A stretch of DNA of 64,000 nucleotides, taken from assembly GCF_018143015.1 (NCBI RefSeq), contig NC_054749.1, positions 33,889,000 through 33,952,999 on the forward strand, in the 5' to 3' direction. The position numbers and the translations under genes are program-made. The notes beneath the pieces were generated by a model. The model saw only the letters and a program-made list of their open reading frames with translations, was not told the origin of the DNA and made no database searches. Below are positions 12,528 through 31,057 of this stretch, in pieces. Numbering within the stretch: position 1 is the stretch's first letter; every line of letters starts with the position of its first letter. This stretch comes from Lytechinus variegatus (taxonomy: Eukaryota; Echinodermata; Echinoidea; Temnopleuroida; Toxopneustidae).

Positions 12528-12766
12528 CACAGCAAAAACTGTGGTGTTAACCGGTGTACATAAAGGACCACACCAGTTATTTTACACCGGTGTCAAATTG
12601 GTGGTGTTAGTTTTACAACTATAGGTTTTATTACAACACCTATGGTTGTTACATTTACACTCTTTGGTGTTATGTTCAATCTCTAGGGTGTAATTTTAAC
12701 ACCTCAAGGTGTGGTCCTCTATTAACACCAATTGGTGTCAGTTTTAACACCACAGTTTTTACAGTG
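12528..12766. mobile_element. MITE with CACTGTAAAAACTG-type ends, copy 2 (opposite orientation)
   Basis: The sequence closely matches the reverse complement of the copy at 11555-11798, with both terminal inverted repeats present. Confidence 0.8.
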
Positions 12767-13451
12767 AATAAAGTGACTGGAGTTTGAGAGTAGTGCAATA
12801 AAAACCTGTTGGAAGCAGGCTTGTGTGATGTTGCATAGCCCATTCAGTATCAACCCATGCTTATTATGCAGAATGCAGTTTTATGTATGATTATCTTATA
12901 AATCTGAGGGTGGCTCCAAACTTTTGGCCTGTACTGTAGATGAATAGATAGATTAACACATTTATGTTTAGAGAGAGATAGAGATTTATCAATAAATGAA
13001 AAATTATCGACTAGTAAAATTCCAAAATGAGTAAAAAAAAAAAAAGATAAACCACTGCCTATTTTACTCACTCATCCAACTCAACATCAGCAAGTTGAAT
13101 AAAGAAAAGGAAATTAATTAAAGAACAGTATATGCAGATCCTGGATATCCAGATAATTTCTTCACACCCGGATGTGTAAGTGGTATAGGTCAGGGGGGTT
13201 ATATCCGTGAATGTTGTCGAGGTAATTCTGAATTCAAATTTCAGGACTATGATCAACATGATTTCCTGAGGAAGTTATAACCGGGATAACCACATTTTAC
13301 AGTTAAGGTCACACGATGATATACTAAATATATTATCACTGATATCACTTTTTTATGCAGCTTTTTTTTAAGGGCGAAGTTGTGTTTAGGCAGCTGAAAT
13401 TCATATAATTTGAATATTTCAAACTTCAAATATTAAAATGCATATAAGTAC
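12767..13451. other. Intergenic, no gene seen
   Basis: AT-rich sequence with no supported gene, RNA or element boundary. Confidence 0.45.
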
Positions 13452-13544
13452 GCTGTAAATATGGTAAAAAAAAATGAAGCGCTTGTATGGTGACTGCACT
13501 GTATATAAGTGCTAAATTAGCACTTCATTTTTTTTTCTACAGTG
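13452..13544. mobile_element. Relic of the AAAAAATGAAGTGCT foldback MITE family
   Basis: A short remnant with the ends CTGTAAA...AATGAAGCGCTT and AGCACTTCATTTTT...ACAGTG. It matches the termini of the foldbacks at 17289-17450 and 17897-18057 but lacks most of the arms. Confidence 0.55.
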
Positions 13545-14429
13545 TAACATATAACAACTTTTTTTTTCATTCATATAAACATTTACTTTCTTCCGCTTCC
13601 CCAAAATTTCACAAAATTCAGCTTGTCATAAAAAGATAGGCCTGGCTTGTTTACAGAAGACGTTATTGGATACAAACTTGAATCATGATCGATTCAAATT
13701 TCGCTCAGTAGGTTTTCTTCTCCGGTTAGAATTCTTTGCAAACATAAAATGTACGAAATTGTGAAAATTCATGATCTTGTACGCAAATGATTTTTTTCCT
13801 TTGACTTTTAATATTTTTTTTGTTCTTTCTTGGACCCTGTAATATAATGATAGTATAGTGATTAGTCCGATTTCTACGATTTATATGCATTGAAAATGAT
13901 TGAATAGTTGATTATGATGAACTGGTTTAAATTTACCAGCATTGTGCGTGGATGATTTTATCTATTATTGAAATAAACCTCATGTTGAACGAGCTCTCTA
14001 TTGGTAAAACATACCCAGTAATCCAAAGAAGCATAACAATATTTGAAAATTATAATTTTATATTACCGACAGGTTAAGAAATAAATTTCATGAATTTTGA
14101 AATTCCAAAATATAAAGTTAAAAGAAAATATTTTAAATAAGCAATAATGTTTTAATAATGTCGGTAGGATGGCATTTGGTTGCTTTCTTTGAAATGTTGT
14201 CACAGAAAAAATAATAAAAAGGGGGCCTATAAAACTCCCTGTGGTACCCTTCTTTCTCCATGATGAAAATCCTGGCGCCTTCTAAATCAGCAGGTTAATG
14301 TGAGTTTTAGTATTGATAGCTAATTGAAATATAATACAACGTTTCACAGTCTTGTAGTCACAGAATTAAAATAAACATCCCAGACTCTCTACGAGGGGGG
14401 GGGGGATTGATGATGCCCCCCCCCCTCAT

Positions 14430-14950
14430 AATGGGGGCGTCGTGGTATAGTGGTTACGACTTTCGTCTTTCAATCTGAAGGACGTTGGTATGATTCCAAG
14501 CCATGCACAGCAAAAACTGTGGTGTTAACTGGTGTACATAGAGGACCACACCAGTTATTTTACACCGGTGTTAAATTGGTGGTGTTAGTTTTACACCTAT
14601 AGGTTTTATTACAACGCCTATGGTTGTTACATTTACACTCTTTGGTGTTATGTTCAGTCTCTATAGGGTGTTATTTTAACACCTCATGGTGTGGTCCTCT
14701 ATCAACACCAGTTGGTGTCAGTTTTAACACCACATTTTTTACAGTGTGGCGTGTTATCCTTCAGCAAGAAATTTACCCACAATGTGCTGCACTCAACCCA
14801 GGAGAGGTAAATGGGTAACGGCATGAAGTAATTCCTAAAAAGCTGTGCGCACCGGAATTGGTAGACTGGTTTAGCCGGTTTGATATAGGAGCGTCTTGAG
14901 CACCTAGAAAGGTGGATACGTGCGCTATACACTGAAATCCTATATTTTTA
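14430..14950 (+). mobile_element. tRNA-derived SINE interrupted by a MITE
   Basis: A tRNA-like head at about 14433-14505 has an A-box-like GTGGTATAGTGGTTACGAC and a degenerate B box (TTGGTATGATTCCAA). The SINE body resumes after the MITE at about 14747 (cctt-cagcaagaaatttacc, gctgcactcaacccaggaga) and ends with a gagcgtcttgagcacctag block near 14890-14940. The same body lies in reverse at about 38870-39032. Confidence 0.65.
14506..14746. mobile_element. MITE with CACTGTAAAAACTG-type ends, copy 3, inside the SINE
   Basis: It is nearly identical to the copy at 12528-12766 and sits between the tRNA-like head and body of a SINE, so it inserted later than the SINE. Confidence 0.8.
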
Positions 14951-15784
14951 TTATAAACATAATTACATGGTATGCGATGGCGAGAAAAAAAACGAAGTGG
15001 AAGTGCCAAAGTATATTTTTTGTATGTGGGGGGGGGGGGAGATGAGGGGGGGGGGGTGATAAGCCCAGGTTGATTCAAATAACTCCTCTAAGAAATAAAG
15101 GAAAGGTAATAGCTCCTAGTAGGCTAAGGGGCGGAATGATAAGTTTTATCATGTTTATTACAGCATGGTATTGTCCTGTTGCCAACAAATTATTATTCTT
15201 GTTTTCATTGCCTCTACTCAGTTCCTTACTATACTTCCCTATCTACCCCCCCCCTTCATTGCAATGACCACACCCTGATTCGAAATGGCAACATAAGAGA
15301 GACATAAAATATTCATTTTATTTCATTGTGGGATGAGGAAAGCAAAGCTAGTAAACAAACCATTAACTATTTCTCCACATAGGTTCATATAAGATTTGAT
15401 AAAATCCCTAAAAAGTGTTAAAACACATAATTTTCATGGCTTTGTTATTCAAAGATCACCAAATGTCCTCTAGTTCTGAGAATAAGATGATATGTTTTTC
15501 AGCTCATTTTCTCGGTATACACAGGGGGCCTGAAACTCAGACTACTCTGAAACTTAGCTGCAGCAACAGTGATGATAGGTATTCTTGGGCAACTATAAGT
15601 CCCCATAAAATGATAAAAGGATTAATGATATACTCGGCTTATCTGAAGCAGTATGCTCTTAATTCGTGTTCATGTGATGAAAAATTCTCAGATACGTGCA
15701 TCATTTATTTCATATTTTATTTCTATATTTCTATGTATGACGTCATTGTAGACACGGGTGAGGGAGAACTCCCCGATAATGACC

Positions 15785-16102
15785 AGGGGCCGATTGCACG
15801 AAAGAGTCTTTGCAAGAACCGTTTTTCATGTCGCCCATTTTTTACGATGCGCCATGTGAAACGCATTTTAAATAAATTATCTGCAAACATATGTTATTCG
15901 TCCGTCTTTGTCTTGTCAAAGTCTTTGTTTATAAAATGTTATATAATTTATCATGAAATTGTATAAAAATTGATTGAAAAGCTAGCTAACGAATTGTATT
16001 TGTTCATTATAAATTTCAAAAATATCCAACTTATAGCACATTATAAAAGACAGACGACACGAAAGACGATCCTTGCCAAGACCCTTTCGTGCAATCGGCC
16101 CC
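15785..16102. mobile_element. Foldback element with AGGGGCCGATTGCACGAAAG ends
   Basis: The left end AGGGGCCGATTGCACGAAAG is mirrored by CTTTCGTGCAATCGGCCCCT at the right. Internal inverted similarity continues for part of each arm (acgaaag / gtctttgcaagaac versus ccttgccaagac). It is noncoding and about 320 bp, just upstream of the second GT77-like gene. Confidence 0.75.
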
Positions 16103-16320
16103 TGAACTTAGTGGTGTGTGGTATCATGTGGTCTGATTTGGGATTTAACACCCTCATGGGGCAAACTGGTGTTTAGATTAACTCATCTATATTCAGTAGT
16201 TGTAGGCCTAATAACTTTCGCATATATTGTTAACATTTTCATTCTCTCTTCGCCCATGCATTATTCTTCCTGCTCTTTGACTACACTCGACCTGAAGCAA
16301 GACGTAACAACTATAGCTCC

Positions 16321-16354
16321 ATGATCGTCATCATCTCAAACAAGACTCTTCATC

Positions 16355-16374
<20 letters not shown>
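16321..16374 (+). promoter_or_regulatory. Possible overlapping upstream ORF
   Basis: An ATG at 16321 opens an 18-codon frame (including stop) that overlaps the proposed start at 16355 in another frame. If transcription starts upstream of 16321, it could reduce translation of the main frame. The TSS is unknown. Confidence 0.25.
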
Positions 16375-21716
<5,342 letters not shown>

Positions 21717-21802
21717 TTTGGAAAACATATTAAGATAAGCAAAAGGACTGACTAGATCAGAACCCCGAGAACCTCTGACGCGCAGTGACGTCATCATCAG
21801 AC

Positions 21803-22405
21803 TTAAAGGGAAATCCAACCCAAATAAAAACTTGTTTTTATAAGGAAAAGAAAAATCAGACAAGTTGATAGGTGAAAGTTTGAACAATATTGGACAAACA
21901 AAAAGAAAGATATGAATTTTTAAAAGTTGTAAATATTGGTAATCACTATACCCATGGAGATTTCAAATTGGCCGCATATGGGATGTCATAGTGATGTAAG
22001 GCAAGGACTACTCTTCCATGTACTCCAATACATATTATGGCTAAAATGTAATTTTTCCCAAAAGTTTTATTTCAAATTATATTTTTCTTTCATGAGGACA
22101 TAAAACAATATATTACATGGGTTATATTTAGATTACTGCCCCAGGGGAATGGGTACTTAGGAGAAAACCACAAATCCCTGATAATAAAGTACATGGCCTA
22201 TGGGAAAGTTGTCCCTGCCCCTTGTCATAATTTACTTACCCAGTTGCCAATTTGAAATCTACATAGTATTAGTGATCTCAATTTTAAAGCAGCTATAACT
22301 TTCTTATTGCCTGTCCAATTTCTTTCAAACTTTCACCATTCTGTTTAATTTATTTTTCTCCTTCCCAACACAACATTTTATGGCCAAGGCTGGATTCCCC
22401 TTTAA
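21803..22405. mobile_element. Foldback element (TTAAAGGGAAATCCAACC), copy 1
   Basis: Begins TTAAAGGGAAATCCAACCC and ends GGCTGGATTCCCCTTTAA. The arms share complementary blocks (for example tcaaattggc... and gccaatttga...). A copy in the reverse sense is at 56161-56755. It is noncoding. Confidence 0.75.
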
Positions 22406-23759
22406 AATCCACGAGCGAACGAAAAAAAAGTCAATATATGAACATTTAATTTTGCAATAAGGTTTTGATATTAATGATATTAATTGAGAAAGCGATATCA
22501 TACACTGTTAGAAAATTTATCCTTAAAATAAAAGAAGTTCCTGCAGCAGAGTCTCGAGATCACCTGTAATCTTACCAGATTGCGCAATCTTACAGGAAAT
22601 TGGTATTTGGTGTATGGAATCTTACAAATTTCCTTAAATAAAATACCCTTTTCCCCATTTTAAATTGCAGACAAATTCATGTTTTATGAATTTACAGAAT
22701 GATTCTGTTATTGCTTTCTGCAAAATCTTCTTTTTCTGAAAAATCAAGCTTTTTTTACAGTCTATCTCACCCTTTTTCATTTACATGGTAACATCTTATC
22801 TTCCATTTTTTTCAGTGATGATAGTAGCAGATTCAGTTTTTGCAAATATAGGGGGGTGGGGATCGTCATCCACATCCACTCGTAGGGCCAAAAAGTTGGG
22901 GTGTGGTAAAGTATAAAGACTTAATTCGAGTAGTTTTAAATGTATTCTTATAAACATGATATGTATGTATAAGACTAAGTAAACTATTTAAATGCGAGCG
23001 CGAATCGCGAGTGATAACTTTACTTTATTTATTTATCGATTTATTTTTTTTGTTCATTTATTTTTTTTAGATATATTGTCTTTTTTTTTACATATACGTG
23101 TATAATTATGGCACATTCTTAACACTTTTTGTTATCGTGCACAAGATGTCGGCGACAAGTGTGAGCCAAATTTTTTTTTTTTTTTTTTGGGGGGGGTACA
23201 TAATATATTTAAACTTTTCTGTGACATTTTAAGGCCGAATCATAGCATACCAACCAATTTTCCAGGGATGCTTCAGCATCCACGGCAATCCAGCTTCCCA
23301 AGACCACATAATTTTTTCTCCCAGACAAAACCGACTCCAGACTTGCATATACAGGTTTTAGATTATTTGTAACAATGTCTGTTTGGAGTAAGTATCGTTG
23401 GTGTGACTGTATCACAATGTTTATGAGCTTCACAATCAGCACGAATGTAAAAATAGTGTCAGGATCTTGACGTCACTTGTGAGTTACTAGCTCCATGGTT
23501 TATCTATAAACCAACTTTTATAGCATGCACTTTGGTACAAATGAAACAAGTCGTCACGAGATCTCCGGGAAAGGAACATCCAATCCGGAAAGGAGGATGA
23601 GCCATGATTTATGGGTGTTTTTTCATGAGGAAAACGTGTTGTTTTGGTTGATGTATAAATCATCCATGTGCCTTGCACAGGGGCGACACCTATACGAGGG
23701 TAAAGGCAGGGGCGGTGATTTACCCCATATGAAATTTAAATAGTGAACAAAAGAAAGAA
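22406..23759. other. Intergenic, no gene seen
   Basis: AT-rich sequence with T and G homopolymers at 23165-23200. A short CGCGAATCGCGAG-like motif near 22996 resembles the GC motif of the hAT-like elements. Confidence 0.45.
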
Positions 23760-24874
23760 AACAAGTGGAATGCCTCTGGCCGTCTCACCTGCATCACGCG
23801 ATTCAACATAGCAGCAGTGCTGACTTTGAAAACTACTATAACTCGCACAAGATGTTCAGTGATACTTGGTTACTCTTATTTCCACGTTTTATGAACTAGA
23901 CCAATACACTTACAGAGATATATAGGATGGTAATTCAACATATACCCCCAATGTTGCCAAAATTCATTGACCTCACATGACCTTTGACCTTGATCATGTG
24001 ACCTGAAACTTGCACAGGATATTCAGTGATACTTGATTACTCTTATGTCCAAGTTTCGAAAGTCAGATCAATAAACTTGCAAAGTTATGATGGTAATTCA
24101 ACAGATACCCCCATTATGGCCAAAGTTCATTGACCTTTGACCTTGGTCATGTGACCTAAAATGCACACAGGATGTTCAGTGATACTTGATTACTCTTATG
24201 TCCAAGTTTTATGAACTAGACCAACATACTTTCAAAGTTATGATGGTAATTCAACAAATACCCCCAATTCAGCCAAAGTTTATTGACCCTAAATGACCTT
24301 TGACCTTGATCATGTGACCTGAAACTTGCACAGGATGTTGAGTGATACTTGATTACTATTATGTCCAAGTTTCATGAATCAGATCCAAAAACTTTTAAAG
24401 TTTTGATTGTAATTCAATAGATACCCCCCGAATCGGCCAAAGTTTATTGACCCCAAATGACCTTTGACCTTGGTCATGTGACGTGAAACTCATGCAGGAT
24501 GTTTGGTGATACTTGATCAACCTTATGTCCAAGTTTAATGACCTAGGTCCATATATTTCCTAAGTTATGATGACATTTCAAAAACTTAACCTCAGGTTAA
24601 GATTTTGATGTTGATTCCCCCAACATGGTCTAAGTTCATTGACCCTAAATGACCTTTGACCTTGGTCATGTGACATGAAACTCTAATAGGATGTTCAGTA
24701 ATACTTGATTAACCTTATGGCCAAGTTTCATGAACTAGGTCCATATACTTTCTAAGTTATGATGTCATTTCAAAAACTTAACCTCAGGTTAAGATTTGAT
24801 GTTGACGCCGCCACCGCCGTCGCCGGAAAAGCGGCGCCTATAGTCTCACTCTGCTATTCAGGTGAGACAAAAAC
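23760..24874. mobile_element. DR1-bearing repeat element, copy 1
   Basis: It opens AACAAGTGGAATGCCTCTGG then GTCTCACCTGC, and closes GCAGGTGAGAC-like (attcaggtgagacaaaaac), so GTCTCACCTG is inverted at the ends. The interior has diverged ~155-190 bp tandem units. Each holds TGACCTTTGACCT followed by TGGTCATGTGACC or a variant, starting near 23978, 24131, 24294, 24458 and 24650. TGACCTTTGACCT reads AGGTCAAAGGTCA on the other strand, a perfect DR1. No open frame is present. Confidence 0.8.
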
Positions 24875-25526
24875 GAAGAAAGAAGGTAGAAGAAATCTGG
24901 GTCATGATCTTTATATTACCCTGTTATTCAACAGAGAAAATAAAGAGATATCTTTTGGCTTCAGGACATCTTGCCACCCCCCACCCCTCTCATCAAAATC
25001 CCAGTGCCGACCCTCGTATTGTGCAGTAAAGAATGGGAGGGGGAGTGGCTTTGTACCTCAGAAAACTGATTCATAGTTAGAAGAGGACATATATTCTTGT
25101 ACATACAAGATACTTGTTAATCACATCGCTACCATGTAACATAAGTACTTGCGTTAACGTATTAATTTTTCTTTTAGGTTTTGACATTTACTTGAACGAA
25201 AGTGGTTGAAATTGTTTTCCACTTACTGTTGTCAATTTTACTTGGTCTTATATCCAAATGGGGAGCTGTCTTGACACGACCCTTAGTGATGTATTTAACA
25301 GCTGCATCTAATTCATTCCACTGATATTTTATATACGTGCATTTAAAAAAAAATCATTACATTTTTTTTAATTGAATTATTTTCATTCTAGCTGGTATTT
25401 TTAATTGAATAAAATTGAACTTAAAATTATTAAGTAATTGGTACACGAATATTCACTTGGTTTACAAACAGTTGGTCTGCTTCTTAGTCTAACACCACAT
25501 GGGGTTATTTTGAAGTTGGAATCGAT
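24875..25526. other. Intergenic, no gene seen
   Basis: AT-rich sequence with no supported gene or repeat boundary. Confidence 0.45.
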
Positions 25527-26117
25527 TTTAAGGGATGGTCCGGGCTGAAAATATTTATATCTATATAAATAAGAGTAAAATTCACTGAGTACAATGCTGA
25601 AATTTTCATCAAAATCGGACACCAACGAAGTTATTGAATTCTAAAATTTATCAATAGTTTGTGAAAACAGTTATGCACACCATCATGAATATTCATTAGG
25701 TGGGCTGATGATGCCCACCTTCCATTTTCTTATGTTATTACATGAAATCATAATTGATTCATATTTTCATACATGTGTAAACGTGTCTCCATTTTGATGA
25801 AGTTGAGGCAATCAATAACTTATGCACTTAATCAGTTGTCAATCCTATTCTTTTAGTTCTTGATATATTTTTTTAAATAAACCTCATTTAATATAACAAA
25901 ATACAAAAGAACAAGTGGGGATATGACATCATCAGCCCATCTAAAGAATATTCACGAAGACATGCCTGGAACTATTTTACAGAAATAATGCAAATCTTTA
26001 AAATTCAACAACTTCGTTATTTGTTATCCGATTTTGGTGAAATTTTCAGCAATTTGCTCTGTGAATTTTACTCCATTTATTTAGATTTAAATATCTCCAA
26101 CCTGGACCATCCCTTTA
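25527..26117. mobile_element. Foldback element (TTTTAAGGGATGGTCC ends)
   Basis: The left end TTTTAAGGGATGGTCCGGG is mirrored by the right end CCTGGACCATCCCTTTAAA. Internal complementary stretches continue inward (gaaattttcatcaaaatcgg versus ccgattttggtgaaatttt). About 590 bp, noncoding. Confidence 0.78.
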
Positions 26118-26558
26118 AACCCTGGTTTAAAGTTGTGGTTTAACTATGGATAGCCAGTTGTGACATAAATATCTAACAACAGTTCAATGTATCATCTAAT
26201 TTGACTCTGAAATCATTCTTAAATGTCTCAGATATATTAATATATTAGGGAAGATGACGGTAAAACATGAGAAACATGCAATGTAAACAAATTTTTGACA
26301 TGCTTGGCTTCCCATAACTTTAGCACAAAAATAGAACATGGTCTAAATCAAACCCGACCTCAGAATAAGGGCTATTTGGTTTCATTGCCATTTGGTAGCC
26401 ACTACACTAGATCCAATACCCAGTTAGTCTAATTATCATTTAGTAGTCTGATGCACAATTGGTCTAATTCCCATTTTGCACTTCGTCTGATGAAAATTTG
26501 AAAGTTCATCAAAATTTCATCTTACCATAAAGATCATGTGGATATTAGATGAAATATA

Positions 26559-26645
26559 TATAATAATAATAGGCATTTATATAGCGCCATCTATCTAGAA
26601 ATATTCTATTCTGAGGCGCGTTGTTATTATTATAATTACCCCAGC
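26559..26645 (-). mobile_element. Short LINE/SINE 3' tail fragment
   Basis: Read on the minus strand, the sequence ends tggcgctatataaatgccta followed by (ttattat)n, the type of tail seen on many invertebrate non-LTR elements. Only about 85 bp remain. Confidence 0.45.
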
Positions 26646-29045
26646 TATATAGCCTAACTGGAAATTAGACAAAATGGTAAATAGCCATTAGAACAGAAAT
26701 GTTTAGTCGACAAACTAGGATTAAAGCAAATGGATTCACACCAAATGGAAATTAGATCAAGCATCAACAAACCTTAAAAAGATAGATTTAATCAGGCCAA
26801 ATGATTAGTAGTCATACTATTACTGAAAGAAAGTAAAAATTATGACATCCATTTCTTGTTGGTGTTTTTACACATTGGTTGCTCGTTACAGCAAATTTAT
26901 TACAAAAACCAAATAATATCACAAAATCCACGGACAAAAAACGGAACTGATTTCATCAAACATGTTTGAAATAACACAAAACCAAGATATGTGATTGAAT
27001 TATCAGTGCAAAATGGTGGGACAGCATTGATGCATTTCCAAAGGTGCCTGTAACAATATAGAAATTCACAAAACATGAATGATTTGACGAGATATGAAAT
27101 CTTATATAGGGATAAATTATACTAGGAAATGCAAGGTAAAAATTTTCAACGAGTATGATTTGGCAAGTTAATTAACCATGACACAATACCATGTTGTAAG
27201 ACAAGAGTCAGTGATTTTGACAATTTTTCATAAGTTACTGCAAATCCTTCAAACACTCCCTAGAACTTTGATCAATTGTTTCGGTACTCGTGTAGATGAC
27301 ACCTGTTTTTTGTTTGCAGTCCAGAGGGAAAAATATAAATCTTAGGTCATAGTATAACTGTTCCATTCATAATTAGGAAACAGCTGTACTAAATAATGCT
27401 AATGTAACATCAAAACCGACACCAAACTGACCTATGGTATATCAGTGGAAACAACGTAAATAGATTTGGTCATGCCGGGTGTCAGTATTGCTGATGTGAC
27501 CCAAGGCATTATAAATATATTCTTCCCTCTACACCTAAATCATATATATACTATCATTTCATCAATGCTTTGCAGAGACCTAAACCAATCTCATATATAA
27601 TGGAAATATTAGGGTACAAAATCAACAATAAAAAAAATTCATTCTTAATAATATCATTCATGAAGTCCAATAATGCATGTTTTACTCCCAATGCTATTTA
27701 TTTTGACTTTTTTTCCTTCAAATAAAATCTTGGTATTTATAATGAAATGACAAGTTTCTGTGTTTTTTTTTTATTATTAAAACCTAAGGTTTTCACTTAA
27801 TTGTTCAATGCATAACCAAATCAACATCAATCTCATATACACAAAATGTTTCATAAAAATGTTGATATCTCCATCAGAATCACTGTTTATAAAAACAATT
27901 GATAACATTTAGGTACAATTGATAGAAAATGTGCACCCAACGGGTCTAGGATTCCTCTTTTTACAATTTGTTATGAATTGCGAGTTGCAAGCTACTGTAA
28001 TCTACCCTAATACATGCAACCTGAAGAGAAAATTTGTCAGAGAATTTTTGTTGACGTTTTATGAGACAGTCTGAATTTCCCATAAACTCTCTCATCAACA
28101 TTAGGCTTTATATGGGCCTCAAAGAAACCCAAAATAAAATGACTAGGAGTACAAAAAAAATTCTCTCTTTCTACAAATTGAAATGAAATATTACAACCGT
28201 TTTTCATACGTATTCATATCAATTCTACCCGTTATAGAGCCTACAACTATTATAACATTATTACTAAATCTAAAGTGTCTAGCAAGTCTAGGATATTTAC
28301 ATTCTTGTAAAATAGCTCTGAGCAACTGCTACTGAACGGTATTTACATCAACTTCATCTTCAGTTGCTCCAATGTGAAAATAATTCAAAGTTGTTACTAA
28401 GAAAAAAGGTTTATTTGAATAGAAGCAGGAAATACAAGTATAAACACGGACAGGAACAGGTCAGTCACAGAAATCTGATCAGAAATAAAATATCAACGAA
28501 TGTGTATTTCCTGAACAGCTTTGTTGAATGGTTAACACAGGGTATCAAGAAAGCTGTGCAACAGTTGCATCAAGACCGCGAAGCCATGGTTTCTTCATAA
28601 CTTTTCAAGCATTTCAAAAATACTTATTCATATTCAGTTAATATTAACATGTATCATAGATACCCCCCCCCCCAAAAAAAAGTCATCCCGACGTTCTTAC
28701 TTTTAATAAGATTTCTATAAAGTTTAATTGCCTGAGCAGCCCGATCCTCAATTTTGTTTTGCTTCTATTCAAATAAAACTTGCTCTAAAGCTGCACTTCT
28801 TTACTAATCTTCCATTATGCTAGGCATCTGTATTTTCAGATAGAGAGGATGTGAAAGTCAAGGAATATGTGATGCCACATACCTATAACATCAAAGAATT
28901 ACATTGTGCACACAAAAATCACATACATTTTCTATAAATAGAACATTGTGCCTCTGACTTGGTTTATTAGGATAAGAAGTAAAAAAGAACATAAGGGATG
29001 AAGTGATCACAGACAGAAAGTACAGGTGTGCCTAATGAGAACCTG

Positions 29046-29208
29046 GTGGATGTTTCATAAAGCTGTTCGTAAGAGCGACTTAAAGATCGACTGGTGATCC
29101 TTTCTCATGGCGAATGGTGTATTCATTAGCGATGGTTTTGCGTGTAAGAAAGGATCATCAGTCATTCTCAAAGTCGCTCTTAACTTACAAACAGCTTTAT
29201 GAAACGGC
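29046..29208. mobile_element. Foldback MITE (GTTTCATAAAGCTGTTCGTA)
   Basis: Left arm GTTTCATAAAGCTGTTCGTA, then agagcgactt, with the mirrored right arm (aagtcgctcttaacttacaa, then acagctttatgaaac). A relic of the same termini may lie near 45357-45400. It falls in the putative UBC9 3'UTR. Confidence 0.75.
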
Positions 29209-31057
29209 CTCCGGGTTCAATAGTCCACAAATGGGTGGCTAAACACTGGGAGGGAGGGGAGGAAAGTGTGTAAATGAAAGTGAAAGCGAGAGAAAATGAG
29301 AGATACAGGTAAATAAATAACAATTTACAATCTCTCCATACAAAACATGTTTTCTGAGATCGAGGTCAGAACAGTAGAAAGAAGACCGTGATAGAAACAG
29401 AAATAGTTTATACCGGTATAAGGCCAATATGAAACTGACCTCCTACCTAGATGGCTCAAAATGATCTATTTAGGTCATATTTGATAACTCAAAACAAATC
29501 TTACCTTAAGCAGTAATATAAAGAATAAAAAATAACAGAACAAATGACCAAGAAAAATACCGCATGTATTTTTCCTGCTTACAAAGTAATACATTTGCCC
29601 ATGACAAGAGAGCAAGGTTAGTTATACAGTAGTTAGAACTGAGTGCATACAGGTTGGTATAAACAGTGACAGAAGGATAGACAAAGAAAGAGACAGAGAG
29701 ATAGAGGAGAAAAAGAGAGCTACGACATCAGCAGAGTAAGAAAGAAACCCAGCTATCCCATAAATATTCATGTGCATGCATCCTCCATTTGGTTTCAGAA
29801 GATGATATAATACAAAAACATATACTTTATACACCATAAACATTTGAGAAATATTTCCATGTGCATGCATATCAACCAGTGTAGAAGAATAAATCTGATA
29901 GAGACGTGTAATTTAGTCTTCACTGAATTCACTGAAAGGTTTACACTCTTATTACACCGTTAATATCAACAAAGGCCTGAAATCACAAAGAGAGGATTTT
30001 CTTTCAAGCACAAGCACTGTTTATATCATGCTCTCCATACTCTTGCCAAGAGCACTTTGTGCTTCTTTTACACAATAGTATGCCTTAATATGCTTTTACC
30101 ATCAATGATGATTCAATTTGTGAATTTAGGCCAAACGGGTGTAACAGATGCATACAGAGAGGTAACCGCTTTCAACAAACAAAAAGAATGCCTTTCTTTT
30201 GAACATATCTGTACATCTGGCATTGCAGACAAAATACATTCCTCTTTAGCTGCACTATCATTCGTAAAATATATATACGTATAAAAGCTTGATAATTAAA
30301 CATGGTCCTTTCGTGGTTTCTGCTTCTATGCCGTCAGATGCCAAAATGTTGCTGAAATGTAACCAACTGTCACGGTAGCAAGCATTTCCCCCATCAATAC
30401 ATGATTTACTATCCTGTAATCAAGGATCTCACACTCGGCAACATTATAGTTACATACATACATACACAAAGAAATGGACAGAAAACATTTAGAGGGACAA
30501 GTCCAAACATATCATCTCCCTTTGATTACATGTTCAAGACTTACGCAATGTGTACACATGTAAGGTAGATAACTAGTTATTTCCTGATTGTGAAACAGGA
30601 ATAAAAATATGAAAGTTGAATAGTTTTATAAGTAAAATACTTAAACAAACTGAAAACATAAGATGCTCAGAAGTGCAGACTCTGCAGTTGATTGACTTTC
30701 ATTTTAAGGGTTTCATCCAATAGATTGAATTGGTGTCTGATTAAAATTACTTAGCAAGGCCCCACATAGAAGTTGTCAGTGAAACATTCTAGCAAATTGT
30801 AGTCTTATGTAAAATATGCAACACAAACACATTTTGTTTTGCATTTATAATACTACTAATAATAATTTTGAAAATGTGATACCAGAAAAATTATTCCCAG
30901 AGAGTGCAAAACAGATTTAGAATGTAGGTAAAGTACAAGTAGTTGGTCATCACTTAGCCTGCAGCAATTTTTTACAATAAACCTAATGGCCCAAATTCAC
31001 AAAGATAGTTTTGAACCCATCATTTGTGAAGACTTCCTGTTGTTACTGATGCAGGCT

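Noticed and set aside
15415-15966. 183-aa plus-strand gene
   Set aside because: The frame runs into the foldback element at 15785 and shows no domain, signal peptide or coding-like composition that I can recognise.
23978-24720. CRISPR-like or coding repeat array
   Set aside because: The genome is eukaryotic, the units are diverged and ~155-190 bp long with no conserved short repeat/spacer plan, and the same array occurs in other element copies.
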